Below are positions 5,947-13,399 of a stretch of DNA of 17,483 nt, piece after piece. Every line of letters begins with the position of its first letter. The first letter of the stretch is position 1. The DNA comes from Planctomycetota bacterium. GTDB taxonomy: Bacteria; Planctomycetota; UBA1135; GCA-002686595. A model generated the notes under the pieces. It did not search any database and was not told the DNA's origin. It worked only from the letters and a program-made list of their open reading frames with translations. The position numbers and the translations under genes are program-made. The stretch is taken from assembly GCA_016709875.1 (NCBI GenBank), contig JADJLZ010000008.1, positions 1-17,483 of the forward strand, given 5' to 3'.

Positions 5947-7650
5947 ATGCAGCCCACACGACTCCTCGCACTCTTCGTTCTCGCCGCGCCCGTGCTCGCC
6001 TCGGACTGGGGCAACGCCGGCGGCAACGCCGGGCGCAACGGGCTCTCCGCGGAGGTCGGGCCCGATTCCGCGGGCGTGCTCTGGAGTGGCGGGCGCAGTT
6101 CGATCATCGCGTGGCAGCCCGTGATCGAGAGCTCGCGCGTGTTTCTCGTGCGGCAGTCGAGCTTTCCGCCGGAGACGACGGGCTCGCCGGTCGTGTGCCA
6201 GGATCTCGACACGGGCGCGGAACTGTGGGCCACGAACGTGCCGGCGAACACGGGCGACTGGACGACCTGGATCGCGGGCGTGAATGCTGGCCGCGTGTAC
6301 GCCTCGCGCTCGGGCAACGGCGCGAGCATCTCCGCGCCGCTGTACTGTCTGGACGCGGCCAGCGGTGCGGTGCTGTGGGTCTCGACGGTGAACCAGAACG
6401 CGGGCGCGTACGACGGCGTCGTGTTCGCCGCGAACGGCGATCCGGTCGTCGCGAGCTTCCACGACATCTGGCGCTTCGATCACACGAGCGGTGCGGTCGT
6501 GTGGAGCGCGAGCCGCGTCGGCTCGGTGAGCGGCGACTGCGGCGGAGCGATCGGAGGCGACGCGCTCTACGTCGCGGACGCGGTGGTCGGCGGACACGCG
6601 ATCAAGAAGTTCGATCTCGCCAGCGGTGCTTTTCTCTACCAGAGCCCCGTGATGGCGGGCTTCACGATCCAGACCACGCCGATGGTCGCCCCCGACGGGG
6701 CGATCTACCTCTCGCGCGTACAGAACAACGTCGCGGTGGACTTCTTCTTCGCCTTCCAGGACAGCGGCGGCGCGCTGGTCGAAAAGTGGCACGTTCCCGC
6801 GGGCTATTCGTACGCGAGCGAGTTCGGCGTCGGGCCGGACGGCAGCGTGTACCACCTCGCTCCGGGCGACGAGATCCACCGGCTCGATCCTGCGACCGGC
6901 GCGACGACGGCGAGCAGTGGGCCGCTCGCGCACGACACCTGGGCGCCGCGTATCGCGGCCGACGCGCTCGGGCGCGTCTTCGTCTCGAACGGCGGCTTCG
7001 CCAACGGCAGGTTCTTCTCCTTCGACGCGGACCTCACGCCGCGCTGGTCGATCGCCGTCCCCAACATCAACATCGGCGCGCCCGCGATCGGTCGCGATGG
7101 AACACTGGTCGTCGCCGGCGTCGGGACGAACGTCAAGGCCTACCGCACGGCGCAGGCGAACCTCGCACCCTTCTGCTTTGGAGACGGGAGTTCGGCCGCC
7201 TGTCCGTGCGGGAACAGTGGGGCGACGGGTCGCGGCTGCGCGAACTCGGCCCAGCCCACGGGCGCGCGCCTGGTCGCGAGCGGTGCGGCGAGCCTCGCCC
7301 ACGACACGCTCGTCCTGACCTCCAGCGGCGAACTGTCCTCGGCGCTCTCGATCTTCCTGCAAGGGAACGCGTCGATCGCGGCGGTTCCGTTCGGCGACGG
7401 CCTGCGCTGCGCGGGCGGGAGCCTGAAGCGCCTCTACACGAAGAGCGCGGCCAGTGGTGTCGCGAGCGCGCCCGGAACCGGCGACGCGAGCGTCTCGACG
7501 CGCTCCGCCTCGCTCAACGATCCGCTCGCTTCGGGAGCCCTGCGCTACCTGCAGACGTACTACCGCGATCCGTCGCCGAGCTTCTGCGCTGCCCCCGCGG
7601 GCGGCACCTTCAACATCTCCAACGGCGTGGCGGTGACCTGGGCGCCCTAA
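5947..7650 (+). CDS. Secreted PQQ-like beta-propeller with C-terminal six-Cys domain
   Basis: An intact 567-residue protein. Residues 1-18 (MQPTRLLALFVLAAPVLA) are a signal peptide. Residues of about 20-400 hold repeated propeller blades of the PQQ-like or pyrrolo-quinoline type, visible as VVCQDLDTGAELWATNV, LYCLDAASGAVLWVS, IWRFDHTSGAVVWSAS, IKKFDLASGAFLYQS and IHRLDPATGAT. Such domains usually serve as binding or scaffold modules, and nothing here indicates a bound quinone. Residues 408-567 are a separate domain starting PFCFGDGSSAACPCGNSG, with six cysteines and ending GGTFNISNGVAVTWAP; it recurs in two other genes of this window. No anchor or sorting tail follows, so the protein is probably secreted or surface-associated. 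A TTGACA promoter with an inverted repeat lies upstream. Function is unknown. Confidence 0.85.
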   Translation: MQPTRLLALFVLAAPVLASDWGNAGGNAGRNGLSAEVGPDSAGVLWSGGRSSIIAWQPVIESSRVFLVRQSSFPPETTGSPVVCQDLDTGAELWATNVPANTGDWTTWIAGVNAGRVYASRSGNGASISAPLYCLDAASGAVLWVSTVNQNAGAYDGVVFAANGDPVVASFHDIWRFDHTSGAVVWSASRVGSVSGDCGGAIGGDALYVADAVVGGHAIKKFDLASGAFLYQSPVMAGFTIQTTPMVAPDGAIYLSRVQNNVAVDFFFAFQDSGGALVEKWHVPAGYSYASEFGVGPDGSVYHLAPGDEIHRLDPATGATTASSGPLAHDTWAPRIAADALGRVFVSNGGFANGRFFSFDADLTPRWSIAVPNINIGAPAIGRDGTLVVAGVGTNVKAYRTAQANLAPFCFGDGSSAACPCGNSGATGRGCANSAQPTGARLVASGAASLAHDTLVLTSSGELSSALSIFLQGNASIAAVPFGDGLRCAGGSLKRLYTKSAASGVASAPGTGDASVSTRSASLNDPLASGALRYLQTYYRDPSPSFCAAPAGGTFNISNGVAVTWAP

Positions 7651-7705
7651 GCGCCGCCACGAGCACGGCGATTCGTCCAGGCGCTGGATTGGCGTCCGCA
7701 ATTCG

Positions 7706-7738
7706 GCACGCGCTGCACTCCCGGAGTGCAGCGCGTGC
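7706..7738 (+). terminator. Long hairpin, likely terminator
   Basis: GCACGCGCTGCACTCC (7706-7721) is followed by one C and then its exact reverse complement at 7723-7738, giving a stem of about 15 pairs with a tiny loop. It lies about 56 bases after the stop of the propeller gene. No T-run follows, so it is a terminator without the usual tail, or a protein-binding palindrome. Confidence 0.55.
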
Positions 7739-7853
7739 GCGGGGAGGTTCGGCACGCAGCTTGATACGGGATCCGCGTCGCTCGTGCGATTCGCGAGCAC
7801 GCGTGCCCGAGAGGGCGCGCTCCCGATCCGTCATCCGAAGTGTAGATACGACA

Positions 7854-8405
7854 ATGAAACTCCACTCTCTAACCCTCGCCGCAACCCTCGTCCTCTCCAG
7901 CCTCGCAAGCGCTCAGAACAGCACGTTCTGCTTCGGCAACGGGAGCAGCGGCCCGTGCCCATGCGCGAACACCGGCATCAATGGCCGCGGCTGCAACAAC
8001 TCGGCAGCGACCGGAGGCGGGGAACTGAACTTCCACGGTGCGACGAATCCCGACACGATCAAGCTCTCCGGCAGCGCCGTGATTCCCGGCGCACTGTCCG
8101 TCTTCCTGCAAGGCGACGCGCAGCTTTCGAGCGCCGCCGTGTTCGGCGACGGCATCCGCTGCGTGGGCGGAACCCTGAAGCGCCTCTACATTCGGAATGC
8201 AGACAGCGCGGGCTCGGTCGAGGCTCCGCAGGTGAACGATGGCGATCCGTCGATCACGCAGCGTTCGGCGGCGCTGGGCGACACGATCACGCAGGGCTCG
8301 ACGCGCTACTACCAGGTCTACTACCGCGACCCGAACCCCAGCTTCTGCGCGGCGCCCCAGGGCGGAACGTTCAACGTGACCAACGGCGTGATCCTGAACT
8401 GGTGA
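7854..8405 (+). CDS. Secreted stand-alone six-Cys domain protein
   Basis: An intact 183-residue frame. Residues 1-21 (MKLHSLTLAATLVLSSLASA) are a clear signal peptide ending ASAQ. The mature part is almost entirely one domain: FCFGNGSSGPCPCANTGING, GRGCNNS, then GALSVFLQGD, FGDGIRCVGGTLKRLYIRN, RYYQVYYRDPNPSFCAAPQG and a final GGTFNVTNGVILNW. It aligns across its full length with residues 408-567 of the upstream propeller protein, including all six cysteines, so three disulfides are likely outside the cell. The start is set by the signal peptide; there is no strong ribosome site. Function is unknown. The tandem pair probably arose by duplication of the domain, which is inference. Confidence 0.85.
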   Translation: MKLHSLTLAATLVLSSLASAQNSTFCFGNGSSGPCPCANTGINGRGCNNSAATGGGELNFHGATNPDTIKLSGSAVIPGALSVFLQGDAQLSSAAVFGDGIRCVGGTLKRLYIRNADSAGSVEAPQVNDGDPSITQRSAALGDTITQGSTRYYQVYYRDPNPSFCAAPQGGTFNVTNGVILNW

Positions 8406-8427
8406 GGCTTGGGGGCCCACGATCCGC

Positions 8428-8451
8428 GCGCGGCCGGTACACCGGTCGCGC
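8428..8451 (+). terminator. GC-rich hairpin, likely terminator
   Basis: GCGCGGCCGGT (8428-8438) and ACCGGTCGCGC (8441-8451) pair over 11 bases with one G-T wobble around the bases AC. It lies about 22 bases after the stop of the six-Cys gene. The following sequence (ACGGGTTTGG) has only a short T-run. Confidence 0.5.
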
Positions 8452-8548
8452 ACGGGTTTGGAGGCATTCCCGCGCGAGTGTGGAACGGGCCCCGCAAACG
8501 AGCGAGAATCGCTGCGCCCCTCCTCCACCCGGCACAAGAGACCCCGGC

Positions 8549-9563
8549 ATGTTCCGCACCCTCTCGACGCTTCCATTCACGTTCGCGATCCTCTCCCTCC
8601 CGCTTCTTGCGACGCCCGTATCGGCGCCGGGGGCCACGGCGCTGCGCTGGCACCTGACCGCGGGAGAGACCTTGCGCTATCGGATGACGATGGAGCAGGA
8701 CACGCAGATGTCGATGATGCCCGATGGCGGCGTCAAGATGAGCATGGTCGCGGTGGTCGACGAGAAGGTCGGCGAGGTCGCGACCGACGGGACGGCCTCG
8801 ATCGAACTCTCGTACGAGGCGGTGCGCATGGACATGGACATGGGCTTCTCGAGCATGCACTACGACTGCGCGCGAGCCGGCGGCGGGCGCCGACAGCGAC
8901 GGAGCGGACATGTCCAAGGCCTTCGAAACGATGCTCAAGGCGAAGATCCAACTGAAGCTGAAGCCGACGGGGCAGGTCACCGACATCGCCGGACTCCAGG
9001 AGATGATCGATGCGATCGCGCAAGGGATGCCCAGCGATTCGGCGCCGGGCAGTGCAGAGATGATGAAGCAGGTTTTCGGCGAGCCCTCACTGCGCAAGAT
9101 GGTCGAGCTCAACATCTTCCCCACCGAGGCGATCGAGCCCGGCCACTCCTGGAAGCGCAGCTTCGACGTGCCCAACCCGATGATCGGCGCGATGCAGTTC
9201 GCTCTCGAGAACACGTTCACGGGCATCGAGGACCACGCCGGAGAGCCGTGTGCGAAGATCGATGTCGCCACGAAGATCTCGATGCAGAAGGCCGCGAAGC
9301 CGGAGGCAGCCGCGAAGTTCAACGTCAAGCTCGATGACAGCGAGGGCAAGACGACGCAATGGTTCAGCACCTCTCGCGGCCGGATCCTCGAGACGAAGGC
9401 GGAGATGTCGATGTCGATGAAGATCGCCTTTCCGACCGGCGACGATTCCAAGCCGCCGATGACGATGGAGACCACCACGGACACCAGCGTGGTGATGCTG
9501 CTGCTCGGGAAGGACGATCCGGCCTTCGTCGAGGCGAAGAAGCCGGTGCCGGAACCGAAATGA
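8549..9563 (+). CDS. Exported protein of DUF6263-like type, one frameshift
   Basis: The ATG at 8549 starts MFRTLSTLPFTFAILSLPLL, a signal peptide ending near VSA. The mature part begins LRWHLTAGETLRYRMTMEQD and MSMVAVVDEKVGEVATDGT, then changes frame near 8866-8870. Dropping one base in GACTGCGCG restores YDSREPAAGADSDGADMSKA, and the rest follows as LKPTGQVTDIAGLQEMIDAI, FPTEAIEPGHSWKRSFDVPN and WFSTSRGRILETKAEMSMSM to the TGA at 9561-9563. The layout (repeating 'T..M.M' strands, a long helix, then repeated strands) resembles DUF6263-type exported proteins, roughly 338 residues; the family name is my best match, not certain. Many methionines in MSM/MTM motifs are unusual. The stop overlaps the start of the next gene by ATGA. 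Confidence 0.65.
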
Positions 9564-10267
9564 ACGCCCGGCTGCTCGTGGCGGGCGCCAGCCTTTCCTG
9601 CCTGCTCTTTGGAGCGTGGCTCGGTCGCCACTGGATCGCCGCGCCGGACGTGCTCGCGTTGCCCGAACCGCCCGCTCCGAGCGCGGCCCCCGCGGCCGTC
9701 GACCCCGAGTTCGTGCGCGCGATGCAGTCGCTCGCGCTCGAGGTGCGACTCCTGAGGCATTCACTCGACACCTGTCCCGCCGTACCGTCGACGCGCGTGG
9801 CGCTCGAGCCCGCGACGCAGGAGCCGACGGAACTGGTCGAGACGATCGAGGCCCTGCGGCGCGAATTGGCCGCCGCGCGCGCGGAACGACGCGGCGGGGC
9901 CGCGCTCCTGCCGAGCGTGCGCGATCCGATCGCGGCGCCCGGCAGCGCTTCTCGCAGGGCGCTCTTCGATGAGCTCGACGCGCTCACGAGCGTGCGGCCA
10001 ACCACGGGAAACGACAGCGCGGTGGAGGCCTGGAACAAGTCCTGGGGCGAGGCGGTGCGCCGCTGGGAAAGCTCGCATCTGTCCTGGACGGCCGAAGAGC
10101 TGCGCAGCCGCTACGGTGATCCAGATTCCATCCACGCGGACTCCGAGGGCCCGTCGTACGTCTACGAGGGCAAGCAACTCGACGGTCGGCCGGCGAGCTT
10201 CATTTTCCAAACCCGCGCGGGCTACGTGTACGACGTGGACATCGCCGCGGTGTTGTCGGTGAAGTAG
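9560..10267 (+). CDS. Membrane-anchored coiled-coil protein, unknown function
   Basis: An intact 235-residue frame. Its ATG (9560-9562) overlaps the TGA of the previous gene, so translation is coupled. Residues 1-20 (MNARLLVAGASLSCLLFGAW) form an N-terminal anchor. After a Pro/Ala-rich linker, residues of about 55-120 are charged and leucine-rich (FVRAMQSLALEVRLLRHSLD, LVETIEALRRELAAARAERR) and likely coiled-coil. The C-terminal part (about 160-235) reads WTAEELRSRYGDPDSIHADS then YVYEGKQLDGRPASFIFQT and GYVYDVDIAAVLSVK, which recalls the 'YGxPD...Y' pattern of small periplasmic SmpA/BamE-like folds, but I would not assign it. The coiled-coil and anchor suggest a periplasmic partner of the exported upstream protein. 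Confidence 0.7.
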   Translation: MNARLLVAGASLSCLLFGAWLGRHWIAAPDVLALPEPPAPSAAPAAVDPEFVRAMQSLALEVRLLRHSLDTCPAVPSTRVALEPATQEPTELVETIEALRRELAAARAERRGGAALLPSVRDPIAAPGSASRRALFDELDALTSVRPTTGNDSAVEAWNKSWGEAVRRWESSHLSWTAEELRSRYGDPDSIHADSEGPSYVYEGKQLDGRPASFIFQTRAGYVYDVDIAAVLSVK

Positions 10268-10282
10268 CGCGAGTGCCCCGCA

Positions 10283-12581
10283 CTACCAGGCTACGCCAAG
10301 GGCGTTCGATACGTTGAACGTGCCCCCGAGTAGGACGCAGAACGAAGGCGCGGGATCGCGGTACGCGATCTGGTAGTAGCGCACGCTCCCGGGGAGCAGA
10401 GGATCACCGAGGGCCGCGGATTTCTCGCGAATCGAAAGCTCGCCCGCGTGCGGATAGCTGGCGGCACCGCCGATTGAGAGCCCCCATCCGATCCTGCGAA
10501 TCAACCCGCCGATGCATCGCACCCCGTCGCCGAAGGGGGCTGGTGCAGGCAGCGTGGACGACCCCTGCAGGAAGACCGAAAACACCACGGGAAGTTCGCC
10601 CGTCGCGGAGAGCACGATCGTGTCCGGGTTCACCGTTCCAGTGACAGCCAGGTGAGCGCCGCCGGTCGCGAACGAGTTGTCGCAGCCGTTTCCGGGGGCG
10701 CCGTCGTTCGAGCACGGACAGGGCACGCTGGTCGCGCTACCGTCGCCGAGGCAGAAGGGCGAGCAGGCCGCGCAGATGGAATACGTCGCCAGGCACAAGG
10801 GACCGCCGGCGCCGATGTGCTCGTACCGCGCTCCCGAGGGTAGGTGACGGAGGCTGGTACGTGCCGTGAAACACGCCCCAGCTGACGAGCGTGCCGTCGC
10901 TGCGCAGCGCACAGGACTGGTCGAACCCCGAAGCCAAGTCCACGTACCGCACGCCCGTCGGGAGAGGCGGGACGTTGCACTCTCCCCCACCGTTGGCGCC
11001 CCACTCCAGGATCGACCCATCGCTGAGCAAAGCAACCGTGTTTCTCCACGTCGCCTCCACCTTCAGGCAGACCACGCCTGGGGGGAACATCGGAACATTG
11101 CATTGCCCGGACGTGTTGCTTCCCCACGCCACGACCGATCCGTCGCTGCACACTCCAGCAGAATGAGTGCTACCGGATGAGAGGGAAACGAAGTAGATCC
11201 CCGGGGGAAGCGTGGGGACGGGCTGCCCCGAGCCCCAAGCGAGAACGCTGTGGTCGCTGAGCAGCCCGAGAGTTGAAGTCTCCCGCGGCCGCGTCGAGCC
11301 AGGACGTGCCAGGCGGCAAGGCGGGCACGTTGCACTGGCCATGGTTGTTGTTGCCGAAGGCGATCAGTTCCCCGTCACTGCGCAGGCTCAGCGTGTGCTC
11401 GCCTCCGGCCCAGACGTGGACGTACGACATCCCCGCTGGCAGCGCGGGGACGTCACACTGACCGACAGCGTTCTGTCCCAAGCCACGATGTTTCCATCGC
11501 TGAGCAGAACCACAGTGTGTCCGGAGTCCGAACCAGGCCGAGACCGCGCCACCGGAGTCGATCTGCGTCACGGCGATCCCCGGCGGGAGCACGGGAGCGT
11601 TGCACTGGCTCAGCGACTGGTCCCCAGCCGATGACCCTTCCGTCGCTGAGCCGCGCGACACTGTGGCCCCTGACCGGCGGCGATGTTCACGTACGTCAAT
11701 CCCGGCGGCGCGGGAGGTGCATCGCACTCGCCATGGCTGTCATCTCCCCAGCCCGCGATGCTCCCGTCGCTCAAACGGGCCAAGCAGTGTCGCGGACCCG
11801 CAGCGATATCCACGAATGTGACTCCCGGAGGCAGCACGGGGACGTTCAATTGGCCGAAGAGGTTGCTTCCCCAAGCAAGGACGGATCCATCACTGCACCG
11901 AGCGAGCGAGTGCGCATCGCTCGCCGCGACCTGCAAGTAGGAGACACCTGGTGGGAGTTGCGGAACCAGCAACTGCGCCCTCCGAGCCCCCCAGGCCACA
12001 ACCAACCCATCGCTGCGCAGTGCGAGGAGTGGTAGCTTCCTCGGCGATCCCGATGTAGGACAACCCAGTGGGCAACGTCGGCACGTCGCACTGCCCGAAC
12101 GCATTGTTGCCCCAGGCAACGACCTGTCCGTCATTCCGCAGCGCCAGGCCGTGGGGCTTCGTGTAGTAACCCCAGGGTGGGTAGAACCACAGACTGCTCG
12201 TCGTCACGTCCACGAAGCTCGTCCCCTGCGACGGAGCCGGCGCGGGCGCGAGGTCCGTGCCCCAGACGATCGCCGTCCCGTCGCTGCAAAGGCCGACGTT
12301 GCTCATCCCCAGCTGCAACCTTCGTGAAGGTGACACCCGGCGGCAGAGTCGGGGTTGAGATTGTCCGTGATCGCCGAAGCCCCAGATGGCGATCGTCCCA
12401 TCGCTGCGGCATGCGACCGTGTGGTTGACTCAGCGGAGATCGACACGAAGGACTCGTGGCTCCACTCGAATGAAACGACCGCACACCCCACCCGGATACA
12501 CCGGACTGGGCGAGCGCTGCTGCGCCGGGGAGGAGTGGAAGTGCAGAATGCGACACAGCGGAAGAGAAGCTTGCGAGCCAT
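10283..12581 (-). CDS. Secreted RCC1-repeat beta-propeller with C-terminal six-Cys domain, frameshifted
   Basis: The ATG at 12581 opens MARKLLFRCVAFC, an exported N-terminus. The body is made of about ten repeats of roughly 45-50 residues, for example LPPGVTFTKVAAG, SDGTAIVWG, LALRNDGQVVAWGNNAFGQC, DVPTLPTGLSYIGIA, CSDGSVLAWGSNLFGQLNVP and LRSDGELIAFGNNNHGQCNV. This is the RCC1 pattern, 'H..AL.SDG.V.AWG.N..GQ.NVP.LP.G'. The last 165 residues repeat the six-Cys domain (SPFCLGDGSATSVPCPCSND to the final FNVSNALGVAW) and end at 10283. Frames change at least eight times, yet every piece stays in the motif, so one protein of about 760 residues is expected. RCC1-like propellers bind partners; no catalytic role is shown. 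It converges on the plus-strand gene 15 bases away. TAGCCT stands 6 bases before the ATG. Confidence 0.75.
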
Positions 12582-12587
12582 GACCGC

Positions 12588-12593
12588 AGGCTA
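12588..12593 (-). promoter_or_regulatory. Possible -10 element (TAGCCT) of the RCC1-repeat gene
   Basis: On the minus strand TAGCCT is followed by GCGGTC and then the ATG at 12581, the same TANNNT-N6-ATG spacing as before the yebC-family and DNA-binding genes. It would give a leaderless transcript. The hexamer match is weak taken alone. Confidence 0.25.
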
Positions 12594-12640
12594 CTCGACT
12601 GCACCCGTCCTCAGCATGGGCAATCGCGCCTCGAGCCCCC

Positions 12641-12646
12641 TACAAT
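12641..12646 (+). promoter_or_regulatory. Possible -10 element (TACAAT), leaderless start
   Basis: TACAAT is followed by CGATCC and then the ATG at 12653. The match to TATAAT is five of six. No ribosome site is present before the ATG, so transcription probably starts at the A of the start codon. It lies in the 71-base divergent gap next to the RCC1-repeat gene. Confidence 0.45.
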
Positions 12647-12652
12647 CGATCC

Positions 12653-13378
12653 ATGGGACGACAGTGGCTCCAGAAGAAGCGCGGCCTCAACGCCGAGAAG
12701 CGCGCCAAGATCACTTCCAAGCTCGCGCGCGAAATCACGGTCGCGGCGAAGATGGGTGCGCCTGACCCGGCCTTCAACCCGCGCCTCGCGCTCAGCGATC
12801 GAGTTCGCGCGCAAACAGTCGGTATCCAACGACGTCATCGCGCGTGCGGTCAAGAAGGGCAGCGGCCAGGGCGGCGACGCGGCCAATTTCGAGCTGGTCA
12901 CGTTCGAGGGCATGTCGCCCCAGAACGTGCCCGTGATCATCGAGTGCCTGACCGACAACCGCAACCGCACCGCGCCCGATATGCGCATGCTGTTCAGGAT
13001 GCCGCTTCGGCGCGAAGGTGCTCTTTCTTCGACCACCCGGGATCGTCGAGGCCAGACGCATCCGACGCAAGCCTGATCTCGAAACGGCTGCGCTCGAAGC
13101 GGGCGCGGACGATGTCGAGGCGCTCGAGGAGACTCCTCCGAGGGTCGCGGTGCGCTTCTACACGCAGCCCACCGTGCTCGATGCCGTCACCACCGAGCTG
13201 CGCAAGGCCGGTTGGAGCATCACCCAGTCGGAACTCGGCTTCCGTCCCAGGAGAAGGCCGAACTGACGCCTGAGCAGCGCGCCGCGCACGAAGATTCCTC
13301 GAGCGCATCGACGACCACGACGATTCGCACCGCATCTACACGGGCCTGAGGCACGCGCTCGTATACTTCGCGCCCTGA
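12653..13378 (+). CDS. YebC/PmpR-family protein, frameshifted
   Basis: The ATG at 12653 gives MGRQWLQKKRGLNAEKRAKI, TSKLAREITVAAKMGAPDPA and NPRLALS. An indel near 12805 leads to AIEFARKQSVSNDVIARAVK, KGSGQGGDAANFELVTFEGM and VIIECLTDNRNRTAPDMRML. Then, in other frames, come FLRPPGIVEA, ETAALEAGADDVEALEE, RKAGWSITQSELGF, and a tail LTPEQRAAHED, FLERIDDHDDSHRIYTGLRH, ending ALVYFAP at TGA 13376-13378. This order matches YebC/PmpR/TACO1-type proteins of about 240 residues, and within them the branch lacking the usual MAGHSKWANI start. Family members were named as transcription regulators; recent work links several to relief of ribosome stalling at proline runs. Product is cytoplasmic. Four or so indels interrupt it. 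Confidence 0.8.
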
Positions 13379-13399
13379 CCGCACCGCGACGCGCGAGCC

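Noticed and set aside
5929..7800. A 623-codon minus-strand frame
   Set aside because: It is the antisense shadow of the intact propeller gene, arginine-rich and without any motif or signal peptide.
5886..8405. An 839-codon plus-strand frame covering two secreted genes
   Set aside because: Up to its last ~180 codons it is arginine-rich shadow sequence in a different frame from the propeller gene. Only the terminal part, from 7854, is the true six-Cys protein.
8321..9760. A 479-codon minus-strand frame
   Set aside because: It lies opposite the exported protein pair, whose signal peptides, ATGA overlap and codon pattern are convincing on the plus strand.
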